Assembly: GCA_963698715.1 (NCBI GenBank)
Contig: CAVORW010000002.1
Location: forward strand, 124,001-188,000
Source of the DNA: CAWHJB01 sp963698715
Lineage (GTDB): Bacteria > Chloroflexota > Anaerolineae > Anaerolineales > UBA4823
DNA length: 64,000 bases
Direction of reading: 5' to 3'
Below are positions 34,973 through 44,347 of this stretch, piece after piece (positions within the stretch are counted from its first letter, which is position 1; each line of letters starts with the position of its first letter). Position numbers and translations under genes: made by a program. Under the pieces are notes generated by a model, which saw nothing but the letters and a program-made list of their open reading frames with translations, searched no databases and was not told where the DNA came from.

Positions 34973-36271
34973 ATGTCCGATTCCATCACCAAAACGCAGC
35001 TCCCAAACGGGCTGCAGGTCATGCTCAAAGAGATCCACACTGCCCCACTGATCAGCCATTGGATCTGGTACCGGGTGGGCTCGCGCAACGAGTTGCCGGG
35101 CCGCACGGGCATCTCGCACTGGGTGGAGCACATGCAGTTCAAGGGCACACCTCAATTTCCATCCGGCGCTCTGGATAAGGCCATCTCGCGCGAAGGGGGC
35201 GTCTGGAACGCCTTCACCTACCTGGATTGGACCACCTATTTCGAGACCATGCCGGCAGATAGAATTGATCTGGCGCTCCGGCTGGAAGCGGACAGGATGG
35301 TCAACAGCTTATTCGATCCCCAGGCTGTTGCATCAGAACGCACGGTGATCATATCCGAACGGCAGGGGAGTGAAAACGAGCCGCTTTTTTTGCTCAGCGA
35401 GCAGGTTCAGGCTGCAGCTTTTCAAATCCACTCCTATCACCATGAAATTATCGGTGACATGGTAGACCTGGAAACCATGCAGCCGGAGGATTTAGTTGAT
35501 CACTATCGCACCTACTACACACCTGCAAATGCCGTCCTGGCGGTAGCCGGTGCGTTTGATACTGGATCGATGCTGGCCCGAATTCGAGAACTATATGGCC
35601 CGATCCAGGGTGGCGAACTACCCGAGAAAAAGGTCCGCAAAGAACCTCCCCAGCCTGGCGAGCGGCGCCTGATCGTTGAAGGACCGGGCGAAACAACCTA
35701 CCTGCAAATAGCCTATCATGCCCCGGCTGCCAGCGATCCCGACTTCTTTGCGATGACTGTCTTGGACAGCCTGTTGAGCGGACCGGGCAATCTCAATATG
35801 TTTGGCGGTGGTTTATCGAACAAAACTTCCCGGTTATACCGGGCTCTGGTTGAGAAGGAACTGGCAGTCACCATTGCCGGAGGCATGCAAGCTACGATTG
35901 ATCCTTATTTGCATGGCATCGTCGCCATTGTCCACCCTCAACACAGCCCGGAGGAAGTTATCGCGGCAATCGATGCCGAAATCCAACACCTGCAAGATCA
36001 GCTCCCTGATCCTGACGAATTGGCCCGCGCAGTCAAACAAGCCCGGGCGCTCTTTGCATACGGCAGCGAGAGCATAACTAATCAAGCCTTCTGGCTGGGT
36101 TTCTCAGAAATGTTCGCCAGGTATGATTGGTTCCTGGAATACCTGGATCGGCTAGCATCCGTCAGGCCCGAGGATGTTCAACGGGCAGCCCAGGCCTATT
36201 TGAGGCCTCAGAACCGCGTGGTGGGCATTTACCGGCCTGACGGAGCAGCACCCGCTACTCTACAGGACTAG
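34973..36271 (+). CDS. M16 family zinc peptidase, catalytic subunit
   Basis: A 432-residue pitrilysin-family protein. The inverted zinc motif is HWVEH at 49-53, with the downstream Glu in the helix after DWTTYFETMPAD and LVDHYRTYY segments. The second, non-catalytic half is typical of the clan. Members act as clamshells made of two halves, on one chain or on two. The gene right after it encodes the partner lacking the zinc motif. No signal peptide is seen. Substrates could be peptides or a leader peptide; no precursor candidate lies nearby. Confidence 0.93.
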   Translation: MSDSITKTQLPNGLQVMLKEIHTAPLISHWIWYRVGSRNELPGRTGISHWVEHMQFKGTPQFPSGALDKAISREGGVWNAFTYLDWTTYFETMPADRIDLALRLEADRMVNSLFDPQAVASERTVIISERQGSENEPLFLLSEQVQAAAFQIHSYHHEIIGDMVDLETMQPEDLVDHYRTYYTPANAVLAVAGAFDTGSMLARIRELYGPIQGGELPEKKVRKEPPQPGERRLIVEGPGETTYLQIAYHAPAASDPDFFAMTVLDSLLSGPGNLNMFGGGLSNKTSRLYRALVEKELAVTIAGGMQATIDPYLHGIVAIVHPQHSPEEVIAAIDAEIQHLQDQLPDPDELARAVKQARALFAYGSESITNQAFWLGFSEMFARYDWFLEYLDRLASVRPEDVQRAAQAYLRPQNRVVGIYRPDGAAPATLQD

Positions 36272-36305
36272 CAGCAAATCGATTTACGGAAACTAAGGTT
36301 GGCTA

Positions 36306-37583
36306 ATGTCTTCTCTTATTAATACAGCGACTCTTCCCGGCCCCGATGACATCACACGGCGCCAGCTTGCCAATGGCATCATCGTCCTTGCCCGGCCGAA
36401 TTTCAACAGCCCTTCAGTGGTATTGAACGGTTATATTTCCGCCGGCGGTTTGTTCGATCCGGACGAAAAGCTTGGGCTGGCCGATTTTACTGCAACGGCC
36501 CTGATGCGTGGCACCCAGGAGCGCAATTTTCAACAAATTTACGATCTGCTCGAATCGGCTGGCGCCCGGCTGGGGGTTGGGGGTGGGATGCACGCAACCG
36601 GCTTCCAGGGTAAAGCACTGGCTGAAGACCTGCCTATGCTGTTGGATTTACTTTCTCAGGCATTGCGATACCCATCCTTTCCTGAAGATCAGGTTGAACG
36701 CCTGCGCAGCCAGCTGTTGGCTGGCCTGGCAATCCGTTCCCAAGATACAGGAGAGATGGCCTCGCTGGCTTTCGACCAAATCGTTTATGCTAATCATCCC
36801 TACCAGCGTCCGAGCGATGGCTACCCGGAAACCATCCAGGCCATTGAGCGAGATGATCTGGCAGGATTTCACCATCGCCATTATGGACCGGATGGAATGG
36901 TGCTCACCGTGGTTGGAGCGGTCGATCCCGAAAAAGCCGTCGATCTGGTGGCAGATGTGTTCTGTGATTGGGATAATCCAAACCAGCCGCTCCTGCCAGA
37001 AATCCCTGAGCCAACCCCCTTACAAGCCACAGCCGTCCAAAGAAACACCCTGCCTGGGAAAGCTCAATCTGATATTCTCCTTGGGGCTGCCGGGCCATCT
37101 CGTAAATCTCCGGACTACCCACCCGCCTCCCTGGGGAATAACATATTGGGGCAATTCGGCATGATGGGACGGATTGGCAATGTCGTGCGGGAGCAGGCGG
37201 GCCTGGCCTACTATGCTTCCAGCGCGCTGAACGGAGGCGTCGGGCCTGGCCCCTGGTATGTTTCAGCAGGGGTTGCACCAGAGAACGTGGATCAGGCTGT
37301 CAGTCTGATCCGCCAGGAAATTACCCGTTTTGTGAACGAGCTGGTTCTGTTAGATGAACTACAAGACAGCCAGGCGAATTATATCGGCCGTTTACCACTT
37401 TCTATGGAATCTAATGGAGGCGTTGCTGCTGCCCTGATCAATCTGGAACGTTACGAATTAGGATTAGACTTTTACCGGCGTTTTGCGGATATCGTCCAGT
37501 CGGTTACTCCAGAACAGATCTTAGAAGTTTCTCGGCGCTATTTGGATCCCAACCGTCTGGGAATCGGAATCGCAGGGCCGTAG
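36306..37583 (+). CDS. M16 family peptidase-like protein lacking the zinc motif
   Basis: A 425-residue M16 homologue in which the HxxEH site is replaced by GLADFTATALMRGT (about residues 58-71), so it cannot bind zinc. The HYGPDGMVLTVVGAVDP segment and the conserved RxxPxY-like C-terminal elements remain (VREQAGLAYYASS). It follows the catalytic partner by 34 bp. The pair resembles heterodimeric M16 enzymes such as mitochondrial processing peptidase and other two-gene bacterial M16 systems, where the second subunit supplies substrate binding. Confidence 0.92.
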   Translation: MSSLINTATLPGPDDITRRQLANGIIVLARPNFNSPSVVLNGYISAGGLFDPDEKLGLADFTATALMRGTQERNFQQIYDLLESAGARLGVGGGMHATGFQGKALAEDLPMLLDLLSQALRYPSFPEDQVERLRSQLLAGLAIRSQDTGEMASLAFDQIVYANHPYQRPSDGYPETIQAIERDDLAGFHHRHYGPDGMVLTVVGAVDPEKAVDLVADVFCDWDNPNQPLLPEIPEPTPLQATAVQRNTLPGKAQSDILLGAAGPSRKSPDYPPASLGNNILGQFGMMGRIGNVVREQAGLAYYASSALNGGVGPGPWYVSAGVAPENVDQAVSLIRQEITRFVNELVLLDELQDSQANYIGRLPLSMESNGGVAAALINLERYELGLDFYRRFADIVQSVTPEQILEVSRRYLDPNRLGIGIAGP

Positions 37584-37641
37584 GGCATGTTCAAACAGCA
37601 ACCAGGCTTTACCAGTCTATGGGGAGGGATTTGACCAGCCG

Positions 37642-38016
37642 ATGATCAAGCTAACCACTGGAGTTGATCTGGTAGAAATAAATCGTCTGGAATCCGTTGT
37701 CCAGCGCTACGGGCAGCACTTTTTGGAGCGCATCTACACCCCTCAGGAGCTGGCTGATGCCGGCGCAAGCCTGGCTTCTTTAGCCGCCCGTTTTGCGGCC
37801 AAGGAGGCGGTCGCCAAAGCGTTAGGATGTGGGATTGGGCGAGTGGCCTGGAAAGAAATTGAGGTTTTACGCGGCCCCGAACGGCAGCCTATCCTTAGCT
37901 TGCATGGCGAGGCTGCCAGATTGGCAGAGGCGCTTGGCCTGGCGGAATGGTCTCTCAGCCTGAGCCACACCCGTACTCATGCGATTGCCTTCGTGGTGGC
38001 TGCGGGAAGTAAGTAA
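37642..38016 (+). CDS. acpS: Holo-[acyl-carrier-protein] synthase AcpS
   Basis: AcpS moves 4'-phosphopantetheine from CoA to the serine of acyl carrier protein. The 124-residue length is normal. GVDLVEINRL holds the Mg2+ Asp, FAAKEAVAKALGCGIG is the second signature, and SLSHTRTHAIAFVVA closes the trimer interface. It lies after the M16 pair. Its stop precedes the acylase start, whose frame overlaps the end of acpS only if an earlier, unlikely start is used. Confidence 0.95.
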   Translation: MIKLTTGVDLVEINRLESVVQRYGQHFLERIYTPQELADAGASLASLAARFAAKEAVAKALGCGIGRVAWKEIEVLRGPERQPILSLHGEAARLAEALGLAEWSLSLSHTRTHAIAFVVAAGSK

Positions 38017-38068
38017 AGAACTGGCAGGTCCGGTGTTGTGGTTTATCACATCGCCAATGGAGAACGAT

Positions 38069-40585
38069 ATGACTCGCAAACGTTCGCTCTGGACGGTCTC
38101 TCTGGTTGGCAGCCTGCTCATCCTGGTGCTCCTGGCCGGTCTGTCTGGTTACCAGGCCGTCCACAGGTCCTTCCCCCAGATGGAAGGGGAGATAACCTTG
38201 ACTGGGCTGAATGGGCAAGTGGATATCTACCGGGATGAGTTTGGGATCCCACAAATCTATGCTTCCAGCGAACATGACCTTTTCTACGGCCAGGGCTATT
38301 TGCATGCCCAGGACCGTTTCTGGCAGATGGATTTCTGGCGGCACATCGGCTCTGCGCGCCTATCCGAAATGTTCGGGGATGGACAGGTAGACACCGATAA
38401 ATTTCTCAGGACGCTTGGTTGGGCGCGGCTGGCGCAATCAGAATTAGATACGCTCGATCCGATCAGCCTGGCGATTCTTACTTCCTATACACAGGGAGTC
38501 AACGCTTACCTGGCGACGCACCAGGGCAGTCAGATGAGCCTGGAGTACGCCATCTTAAAGCTGCTAACTCCGGATTACCAGCCCGAACCCTGGCAGCCGC
38601 TGCATTCGCTGACTTGGGCCAAGGTTATGGCTTGGGATCTGGGGGGAAATATGGATGATGAAATCTATCGGGCCATCCTGTCCAAAACTCTCTCGCCTCA
38701 GCAGATAGCAGATATTTTCCCTCCATATGCCCAAGATGCTCCGGTCATTGTTCCCGGTTTTGATTCCGCTCATAGCCAGCCGAACCAACCCAGGCTGGAA
38801 CACCATCTGCTAGCCGAATTATCGCCTGCGTTTCAACGTGTGGCCCGCCGTTCAACCGGCCTGGCGGATTTGATTGGGCCTTCTGGGTCCGACATCGGCT
38901 CAAACAACTGGGTAATATCCGGGCAGTTAACCACAACCGGCATGCCTCTTTTGGCCAACGATCCTCATCTTGGTGTGCAAATGCCCTCGATCTGGTATGA
39001 GATTGGCCTGCACTGTGTCAACCAAAACGCCAACTGCCCTTACAATGTAACCGGTTTTTCTTTCGCCGGCGCTCCGGGTGTAATCATAGGACATAACGAT
39101 CGCATCGCCTGGGGTTTCACAAATGTTGGTCCAGATGTACAAGATCTATTTATCGAAAAAATAAACCCGAACAATCCAAACCAGTATGAGGTCAATGGCC
39201 AGTGGGTTGATATGTCCCTGGTGCAGGAATCTATTCAAGTAGCCAGAGGCGAGCCCGTCTCACTGGTTGTCCGCTACACCCGTAATGGCCCGATTATCTC
39301 CGACTCTTACGGGCCGCTAGAAGATATTACCGGGCAATCTGGTATTCAGCTTCCGGAACTGTATGCTCTGTCTCTTCGCTGGACCGCCCTAGAACAAGCC
39401 TCAACTTTTTCAGCCATCTGGCAGTTCAATCGCGCTCGCAACTGGAATGACTTCCGCCAGGCTGCTGCTAAATTCACGGTTCCTTCCCAAAACCTGGTGT
39501 ACGCCGATGTAGATGGCAATATCGGATATCAGATGCCGGGATTGATCCCTCTTCGTGTCGGCGGGGATGGCACACTTCCCGTTCCTGGTTGGACGGATGA
39601 TTATCAATGGGCTGGCTATATTCCTTTTGAAAAACTACCCTACACATATAACCCCCCGCAAGGCTATATAGCCACCGCCAACAACGCAGTAGTGGGGCCC
39701 AATTATCCCTATCTGATCTCACCCGAATGGGATTATGGCTATCGCGCCCGGCGCATTGTGGAGATGATAGAAAATGCCCCGGGATCGATTGACATCGACT
39801 ATATCCAAAAAATGCAAGCCGACAATAAAGACCTGAATGCCGAAACTCTCATACCGATCCTGCTTGGGCTTGAGCTGTCCGATCTCCACCTCGAGGAGGT
39901 CCGCGGGTTGTTTTCGGAGTGGGATTACCAGGTCCATATGGACTCAGCCCCGGCCGCTTTGTATGCGGTATTTTGGAAACACCTCTTGGCGGTCTCTTTT
40001 CACGATGAACTACCGCAGGACGAACTTCCGTCCGGGGGATCGCGCTGGTTCCGTGTGATGGAAACCCTGATCGACCAACCACAAAGTCTTTGGTGGGACG
40101 ATCTCGATACACCGACTGTTGAAACTCGCGACCAGATGTTTATGCTTGCTTTTAAAGCCGCTGTAACCGAACTGGATTCTGTCTTAGGAAATAATCCGCA
40201 GGAATGGACCTGGGGAGACCTTCACCAGGTGACCTTTCAGAACGCCACCCTGGGAGATTCTGGGATCGCGCCAGTCGAGGCGTTATTCAACCGAGGCGGT
40301 TTTCGCACCTCAGGAGGCCCTTCGATCATCAATGCCACCGGCTGGGATGCCAGTGAATCCTATGAACTGGTCTCTCTGCCTTCTATGCGGATGATCGTTG
40401 ATTTGGGGAACTTGCCTGCCTCGGTCAGCATGCACACTACTGGCCAGTCCGGTCATGCCTACCACCCAAATTACATTGATATGGCTGATCCCTGGCGCAA
40501 GATTGAATATCATTCCATGTTATGGGATAACGAACAGATAATAACGGCAGGCCACGCTCATCTCAAGCTGCTGCCCCAACCGTGA
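38069..40585 (+). CDS. Penicillin acylase family Ntn hydrolase
   Basis: About 838 residues from the ATG at 38069, which has GGAG six bases upstream; earlier in-frame ATGs overlap acpS without a ribosome site. Residues 1-33 form an export signal (SLVGSLLILVLLAGLSG). The precursor has an alpha chain, a spacer, and a beta chain that begins at Ser in GSDIGSNNWV, the autocatalytic cleavage site and nucleophile. Further motifs are LLANDPHLG and IIGHNDRIAWGFTN. It hydrolyses amide bonds of acylated amines such as N-acyl homoserine lactones or beta-lactams; the actual substrate is unknown. It acts outside the cytoplasmic membrane. Confidence 0.93.
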   Translation: MTRKRSLWTVSLVGSLLILVLLAGLSGYQAVHRSFPQMEGEITLTGLNGQVDIYRDEFGIPQIYASSEHDLFYGQGYLHAQDRFWQMDFWRHIGSARLSEMFGDGQVDTDKFLRTLGWARLAQSELDTLDPISLAILTSYTQGVNAYLATHQGSQMSLEYAILKLLTPDYQPEPWQPLHSLTWAKVMAWDLGGNMDDEIYRAILSKTLSPQQIADIFPPYAQDAPVIVPGFDSAHSQPNQPRLEHHLLAELSPAFQRVARRSTGLADLIGPSGSDIGSNNWVISGQLTTTGMPLLANDPHLGVQMPSIWYEIGLHCVNQNANCPYNVTGFSFAGAPGVIIGHNDRIAWGFTNVGPDVQDLFIEKINPNNPNQYEVNGQWVDMSLVQESIQVARGEPVSLVVRYTRNGPIISDSYGPLEDITGQSGIQLPELYALSLRWTALEQASTFSAIWQFNRARNWNDFRQAAAKFTVPSQNLVYADVDGNIGYQMPGLIPLRVGGDGTLPVPGWTDDYQWAGYIPFEKLPYTYNPPQGYIATANNAVVGPNYPYLISPEWDYGYRARRIVEMIENAPGSIDIDYIQKMQADNKDLNAETLIPILLGLELSDLHLEEVRGLFSEWDYQVHMDSAPAALYAVFWKHLLAVSFHDELPQDELPSGGSRWFRVMETLIDQPQSLWWDDLDTPTVETRDQMFMLAFKAAVTELDSVLGNNPQEWTWGDLHQVTFQNATLGDSGIAPVEALFNRGGFRTSGGPSIINATGWDASESYELVSLPSMRMIVDLGNLPASVSMHTTGQSGHAYHPNYIDMADPWRKIEYHSMLWDNEQIITAGHAHLKLLPQP

Positions 40586-40601
40586 TTCAGGCAAAATAGA
40601 A

Positions 40602-40649
40602 ACAAACAGGGTGTGCGCAGCGCATAGATGCTGCGCACACCCTGTTTGT
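40602..40649. terminator. Bidirectional terminator hairpin (perfect 20-bp stem)
   Basis: Arms 40602-40621 and 40630-40649 are exact reverse complements around an 8-base loop and end in CTTTTAT. It lies between the convergent acylase and MBL genes. Confidence 0.8.
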
Positions 40650-40666
40650 CTTTTATCTATATCTTG

Positions 40667-41693
40667 CTACTTGTCTGGCTGGCGATTGATTAATACAGGA
40701 ACGCGATGGATGAATGGGGCTGTGTAGATAAGTTCATGCTTAGCTTCGAGACTTTCTACCAGGGTAATTTCCAGCCCTTCGTACGCTGCTAATGAATTTG
40801 GGAATCGCTTTTGAGCATCCAGTTCATTTTGAGCAATCGTCCAATCTTCATAAGCCGGTTCGTGATGGAAAAGTGCCAGCTGCTTCACGTTGGCCGCTTT
40901 AGCAAAATCAGCCGCCATCGTTACAGTAGAGTGCCCCCACCCTTTGGTAGCTGGCAGGCCAGGCGCTAATCCCAGGTAATGAGGATCTGTGTATTGGGCA
41001 TCGTAAATCAATAAATCCGCATCACGGGCAAACTTAGCCAGCCGCCAGTTTACATCCGGCCCGCCCTCCACATCACTTGCATAAACAACCGAATGGTTTT
41101 TCCACTCGAACTCGATAGCACATGACACCATTGGGGTGCGTTTGTGAATAGAATGCCCGCACTACGACCGGCTCAGTCTCTTCCTGGCTGATAAAATCTT
41201 CAATCACGCTCTTGTCAGATGGATGCGCGATTAAATTATGTTCCCTATCCCCAATTAACAATACTTGTCCAGTATGAATGGAATGAATGGTTTTTTCAGC
41301 TCGGATGCCTGCCCATTCCATTGGAAATGCTGGTGCATGCATCACATTAGCAATCGCACCTTCCAGGGCCGAACCATAAAAATCAGGCCCAACCAGGATC
41401 ATACTGGTGGATGCAGAATGCATGGGCATAAAGAAAGGCAGCCCTTGAGTGTGGTCGTGATGCAAATGGCTGAGAAGCAATGTCACGTTGACCGGCGCTC
41501 CCAGTAAAGCTGCCCGGCGTGAAAGCTCGCGGCCCAGCGGGATGATTCCCGTTCCCCCATCTATAAGTATTGTTTTTCCTGCTACCTGGACTTCAACACA
41601 AGCGGTATTGCCACCAAATTGGACCGTCCCAGCTCCTGGCGCTGGATGACTGCCTCGTACTCCCCAAAACTTAACACTGAATGAGTTCTGCAT
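40667..41693 (-). CDS. Metallo-beta-lactamase-fold hydrolase, split by an apparent frameshift
   Basis: Two overlapping frames together encode one MBL protein. The first (from 41693) has VKFWGVRGSHPAPG, ILIDGGTGI and the metal motif SHLHHDHTQG; the second (to 40667) has VVYASDVEGG, a further metal site, and LALFHHEPAYED. The join is at about 41108: removing one base there makes the segment read YRVEWKNHSVVYASD and gives about 341 residues. As sequenced, the first frame ends early in a junk tail. It resembles phosphodiesterase-type MBL hydrolases (RNase Z/PhnP-like layout). Substrate unknown. Confidence 0.85.
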
Positions 41694-41877
41694 CAGCTTT
41701 TTTCCCTTGCAACTACAGGCAAGCACCCAATGAGCGCTTAAAGTTGCTTCATCTTAGCCACCATCAAAATGCAACTCCATTTACCCGCATGTTGCAATAA
41801 TAGTGCCAGTTTATCATAAAATTATGAAATCCGTAACTGTTTTCACAATATTAGTACCTAACTCCTATCAGTGTTTT

Positions 41878-41923
41878 TTTGGTTCGATTATTATTGGACT
41901 TACGCAAAAATAATCGAACCAAA
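41878..41923. repeat. Inverted repeat with GGACTTACGC loop
   Basis: 15-base arms (41878-41892 and 41909-41923) match exactly; the 16-base loop contains GGACTTACGCAAA, a sequence type often seen at ends of some insertion sequences or MITEs. No transposase is adjacent, so it may be a relic. Confidence 0.5.
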
Positions 41924-41995
41924 TCTACACCTTATTCGTTCACCCGTTTCAAGCAAACCCTTGACTCTTTGGGGATTCGCCCTCAGAAATCCCCG

Positions 41996-42037
41996 ATTCG
42001 GGGTGTGAGCGGGCGACCACCCGCTCACACCCCGAAT
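41996..42037. repeat. Perfect 18-bp hairpin
   Basis: Arms 41996-42013 and 42020-42037 are exact reverse complements with a 6-base loop (CGACCA). It lies about 75 bp upstream of the M1 gene. No T-run follows, so it is not a typical terminator. Confidence 0.7.
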
Positions 42038-42112
42038 TCTGGACCTCATCACAGTATTTCCCATAGACCCAACCTAATCCAAATAAGATAGACGGCATAG
42101 TAGAATTACTCT

Positions 42113-43639
42113 ATGCTTATAAGAACTGGTTCTCTATGGAAAATTCTCTTGCTCCTAACTTTGGCATCGCTGTGTGCAAGCGGATGCCGCCCTCAGCCTG
42201 TGCCAACTCCGCAATCTGTTTCGTCGCCAACCAATATAGTCCAATCCGTAACTCCCCCACCTGCAGAGCCTTCTGCTTCGCCACCACCTAACCAGCCGTC
42301 TGCGCCGGAGGATCCCACAGACACAATGACGCCGGCAGTCCGCAACACTCAGTACAACCTGAACGCTGTTCTCAACTACGGACAGCATTCTTTAGAAGTG
42401 GAAGAGCGGATCCGCTATTCCAACAAATCGCCTGACCTAATCACTGATCTGCTGCTCGTGGTGGAACCGGTATATTATCCAGGTGTATTCGAGCTCTTGT
42501 CACTGGTGTGGGAAGATGAGCGCACGATTGAAACCTTTACCTGGGATGGCAGCTTCCTTGCTATTCCGCTCCTGGAACCGCTGGCGCCGGCTCAAGAAAT
42601 CGTACTTTCAATCCACTATAAGTTGCAACTACCCTCGCCGGCAGCCTCCGCTGAAACTCGTCCGGTACCTTTCGGGTACACTGCCCGCCAAACTAACCTG
42701 GTTGATTGGTATCCGTATATTCCGCCTTATCGGGCCGGGCAGGGGTGGTTGGCTCACCGGGCAGGATTCTTTGGCGAACATCAGGTATACGAAACTGCCG
42801 ATTTCATGGTCACCATCCGGATTGCCGACCCGCGCGGTGACCTGGTAATTGCTGCAAGCGCGCCAGATGAAGGCTCAGCAGATATTCACCAGTACCATCT
42901 GGATAATGCTCGCAATTTTGTCTGGTCCGTTAGCCCTGAATATCAAGTCAAAACAGCCAGGGTTGGGGACATCACGATTCTTAGCTATAGTTTCGCTTAT
43001 CATGAGATGGCGGGGGAAGCCACCCTGCAAACCACGGCCGATGCGCTTGAACTTTATAGCCGCTTATTTGGGAAATACCCTCGAAAACAGCTCTCAGTTG
43101 TAGAAGCTGATTTTCTGGACGGGATGGAATACGAAGGTTTGTACTTTTTAAGCAACGGATTTTACAATCTTTATCAGGGGACACCGGGTGAATATCTGAT
43201 TGCGATTGCCGCCCATGAGACTGCTCACCAATGGTGGTATGCGCTGGTAGGGAATGACCAGGCATTGGAGCCCTGGTTGGATGAAGCCCTTTGCACCTAC
43301 AGCGAAAGAATCTATTATGAAAATCTTCATCCGGAAGCTCTTGATTGGTGGTGGGCTTACCGGATTAATTATTATGATCCTGAAGGGTGGGTTGACGGAA
43401 GCATTTATAATCCCAATGGCTACCAGGCATATCGTGACGCAGTGTACTTAAATGGCGCTATTTTCCTGGAAGAATTGCGTAATTTAACTGGAACTGAGGC
43501 CTTTCTAACCATCTTGCAAGATTATGCCCAGCAATACGCCCATCGGATTGCCACCACGGATGATTTTTTCAAACTGATTGAAGAACATTCTCGGATCGAC
43601 ATCACATCTTTGCGAAAGAAATATTTTTCTTCTCGCTAA
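42113..43639 (+). CDS. M1-family zinc aminopeptidase-like lipoprotein
   Basis: A 508-residue protein with a lipoprotein signal ending at Cys25 (LCASGC), then a Pro/Ser/Thr-rich stretch (about 26-75). The M1-type domain has an N-terminal beta saddle, GMEYEGLYFLS (GxMEN-like site), the zinc motif HETAHQWWY (His368, Glu369, His372) and the third ligand in WLDEALCTYSE. It is probably anchored outside the membrane and trims peptides. The GxMEN motif reads GMEYE, which is unusual. It borders the candidate origin. Confidence 0.9.
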   Translation: MLIRTGSLWKILLLLTLASLCASGCRPQPVPTPQSVSSPTNIVQSVTPPPAEPSASPPPNQPSAPEDPTDTMTPAVRNTQYNLNAVLNYGQHSLEVEERIRYSNKSPDLITDLLLVVEPVYYPGVFELLSLVWEDERTIETFTWDGSFLAIPLLEPLAPAQEIVLSIHYKLQLPSPAASAETRPVPFGYTARQTNLVDWYPYIPPYRAGQGWLAHRAGFFGEHQVYETADFMVTIRIADPRGDLVIAASAPDEGSADIHQYHLDNARNFVWSVSPEYQVKTARVGDITILSYSFAYHEMAGEATLQTTADALELYSRLFGKYPRKQLSVVEADFLDGMEYEGLYFLSNGFYNLYQGTPGEYLIAIAAHETAHQWWYALVGNDQALEPWLDEALCTYSERIYYENLHPEALDWWWAYRINYYDPEGWVDGSIYNPNGYQAYRDAVYLNGAIFLEELRNLTGTEAFLTILQDYAQQYAHRIATTDDFFKLIEEHSRIDITSLRKKYFSSR

Positions 43640-43769
43640 TTTTTTCACCGAACCTAATCAAGGAAGGTGACCATTTAACGAGAGCACAATTTATTTGAGA
43701 GTGAACATATCCATATCCAATAAGAGTCTTTCTCCTCTTTATTATCCATATCTATCTTTATTAATATAT

Positions 43770-43808
43770 TAATAGTAATCGTAGTAGGGCCTGTGGATAT
43801 GTGGATAA
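43770..43808 (-). promoter_or_regulatory. Origin unwinding core: DnaA-trios and DnaA boxes
   Basis: On the plus strand, TAA TAG TAA TCG TAG TAG (five of six fit the 3'-(G/A)AT-5' trio rule) ends at 43787, then GGCC, then TGTGGATAT (43792-43800) and TGTGGATAA (43800-43808). The latter is the perfect box TTATCCACA on the minus strand. Confidence 0.65.
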
Positions 43809-44058
43809 GCAGTCACACGTATGATTTCTCCCCTATATATGGGGAGGCCCGCTCTCCCTGTAGGTAGATACAGGGGGATTGAGCATGTAGTTTTATCCCC
43901 TCCCTGTTGGGGATGGGCGCTGGATAAAACCTGTGAGAATCTCCATCCCACACCGATCGAGAATATTTCGGCATACTCATCTGTTACCCCCCATATATGG
44001 GGGTGACTCCACAAATGAATTTCGAACAAAATAGCGAGTTTTCCCCAATTAAACCGTT

Positions 44059-44088
44059 TTATCCACAGTATTTCGCGAGTTATCCACA
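44059..44088 (+). promoter_or_regulatory. Two perfect DnaA boxes
   Basis: TTATCCACA at 44059-44067 and 44080-44088. The 21-bp offset puts them on the same face of the DNA, as expected for cooperating DnaA monomers. Confidence 0.8.
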
Positions 44089-44347
44089 TAAATCCGCCTG
44101 AATCAGGTTTATTCGATCCCCAGCATACCCCCAGATGTGGCCTCACTTTAATAAGATAATCTCAGGAAATATTGGATATTTCTGGTAGTTGAAGCCGCAC
44201 TTAGGATAAATGGGCTTGCCAAACAGGATTATTTATAAAGGTGAGTCACTTCCTGTCTTCATAAATGTAACCTTTCATGGGTATCTGCATCTTATAATTA
44301 AACCCTGAGTACACTTATTTGAACCAAATTAATTATGGAGGCTAGTA

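Larger units (their letters stand above)
41694..42112. other. Divergent intergenic region with two hairpins
   Basis: About 419 bp between the MBL gene (minus) and the M1 lipoprotein gene (plus). It contains two large inverted repeats, listed separately, and no coding frame I trust. Confidence 0.5.
43640..44347. other. Candidate chromosomal replication origin (oriC)
   Basis: A 708-bp gene-free segment. From left to right it has an AT-rich tract (about 43728-43772), TAA/TAG-type DnaA-trios (43770-43787), a GGCC spacer, and paired DnaA boxes (43792-43808). A perfect palindrome with ATATAT centre (43988-44003) and two more perfect DnaA boxes (44059-44067 and 44080-44088, 21 bp apart) follow. This is the basal-unwinding arrangement described for bacterial origins. 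No dnaA gene is next to it, so assignment rests on the sites only. Confidence 0.72.

Noticed and set aside
41879..42091. Open frame of 70 codons upstream of the M1 gene
   Set aside because: It runs through two hairpins, has no ribosome site and no family character.
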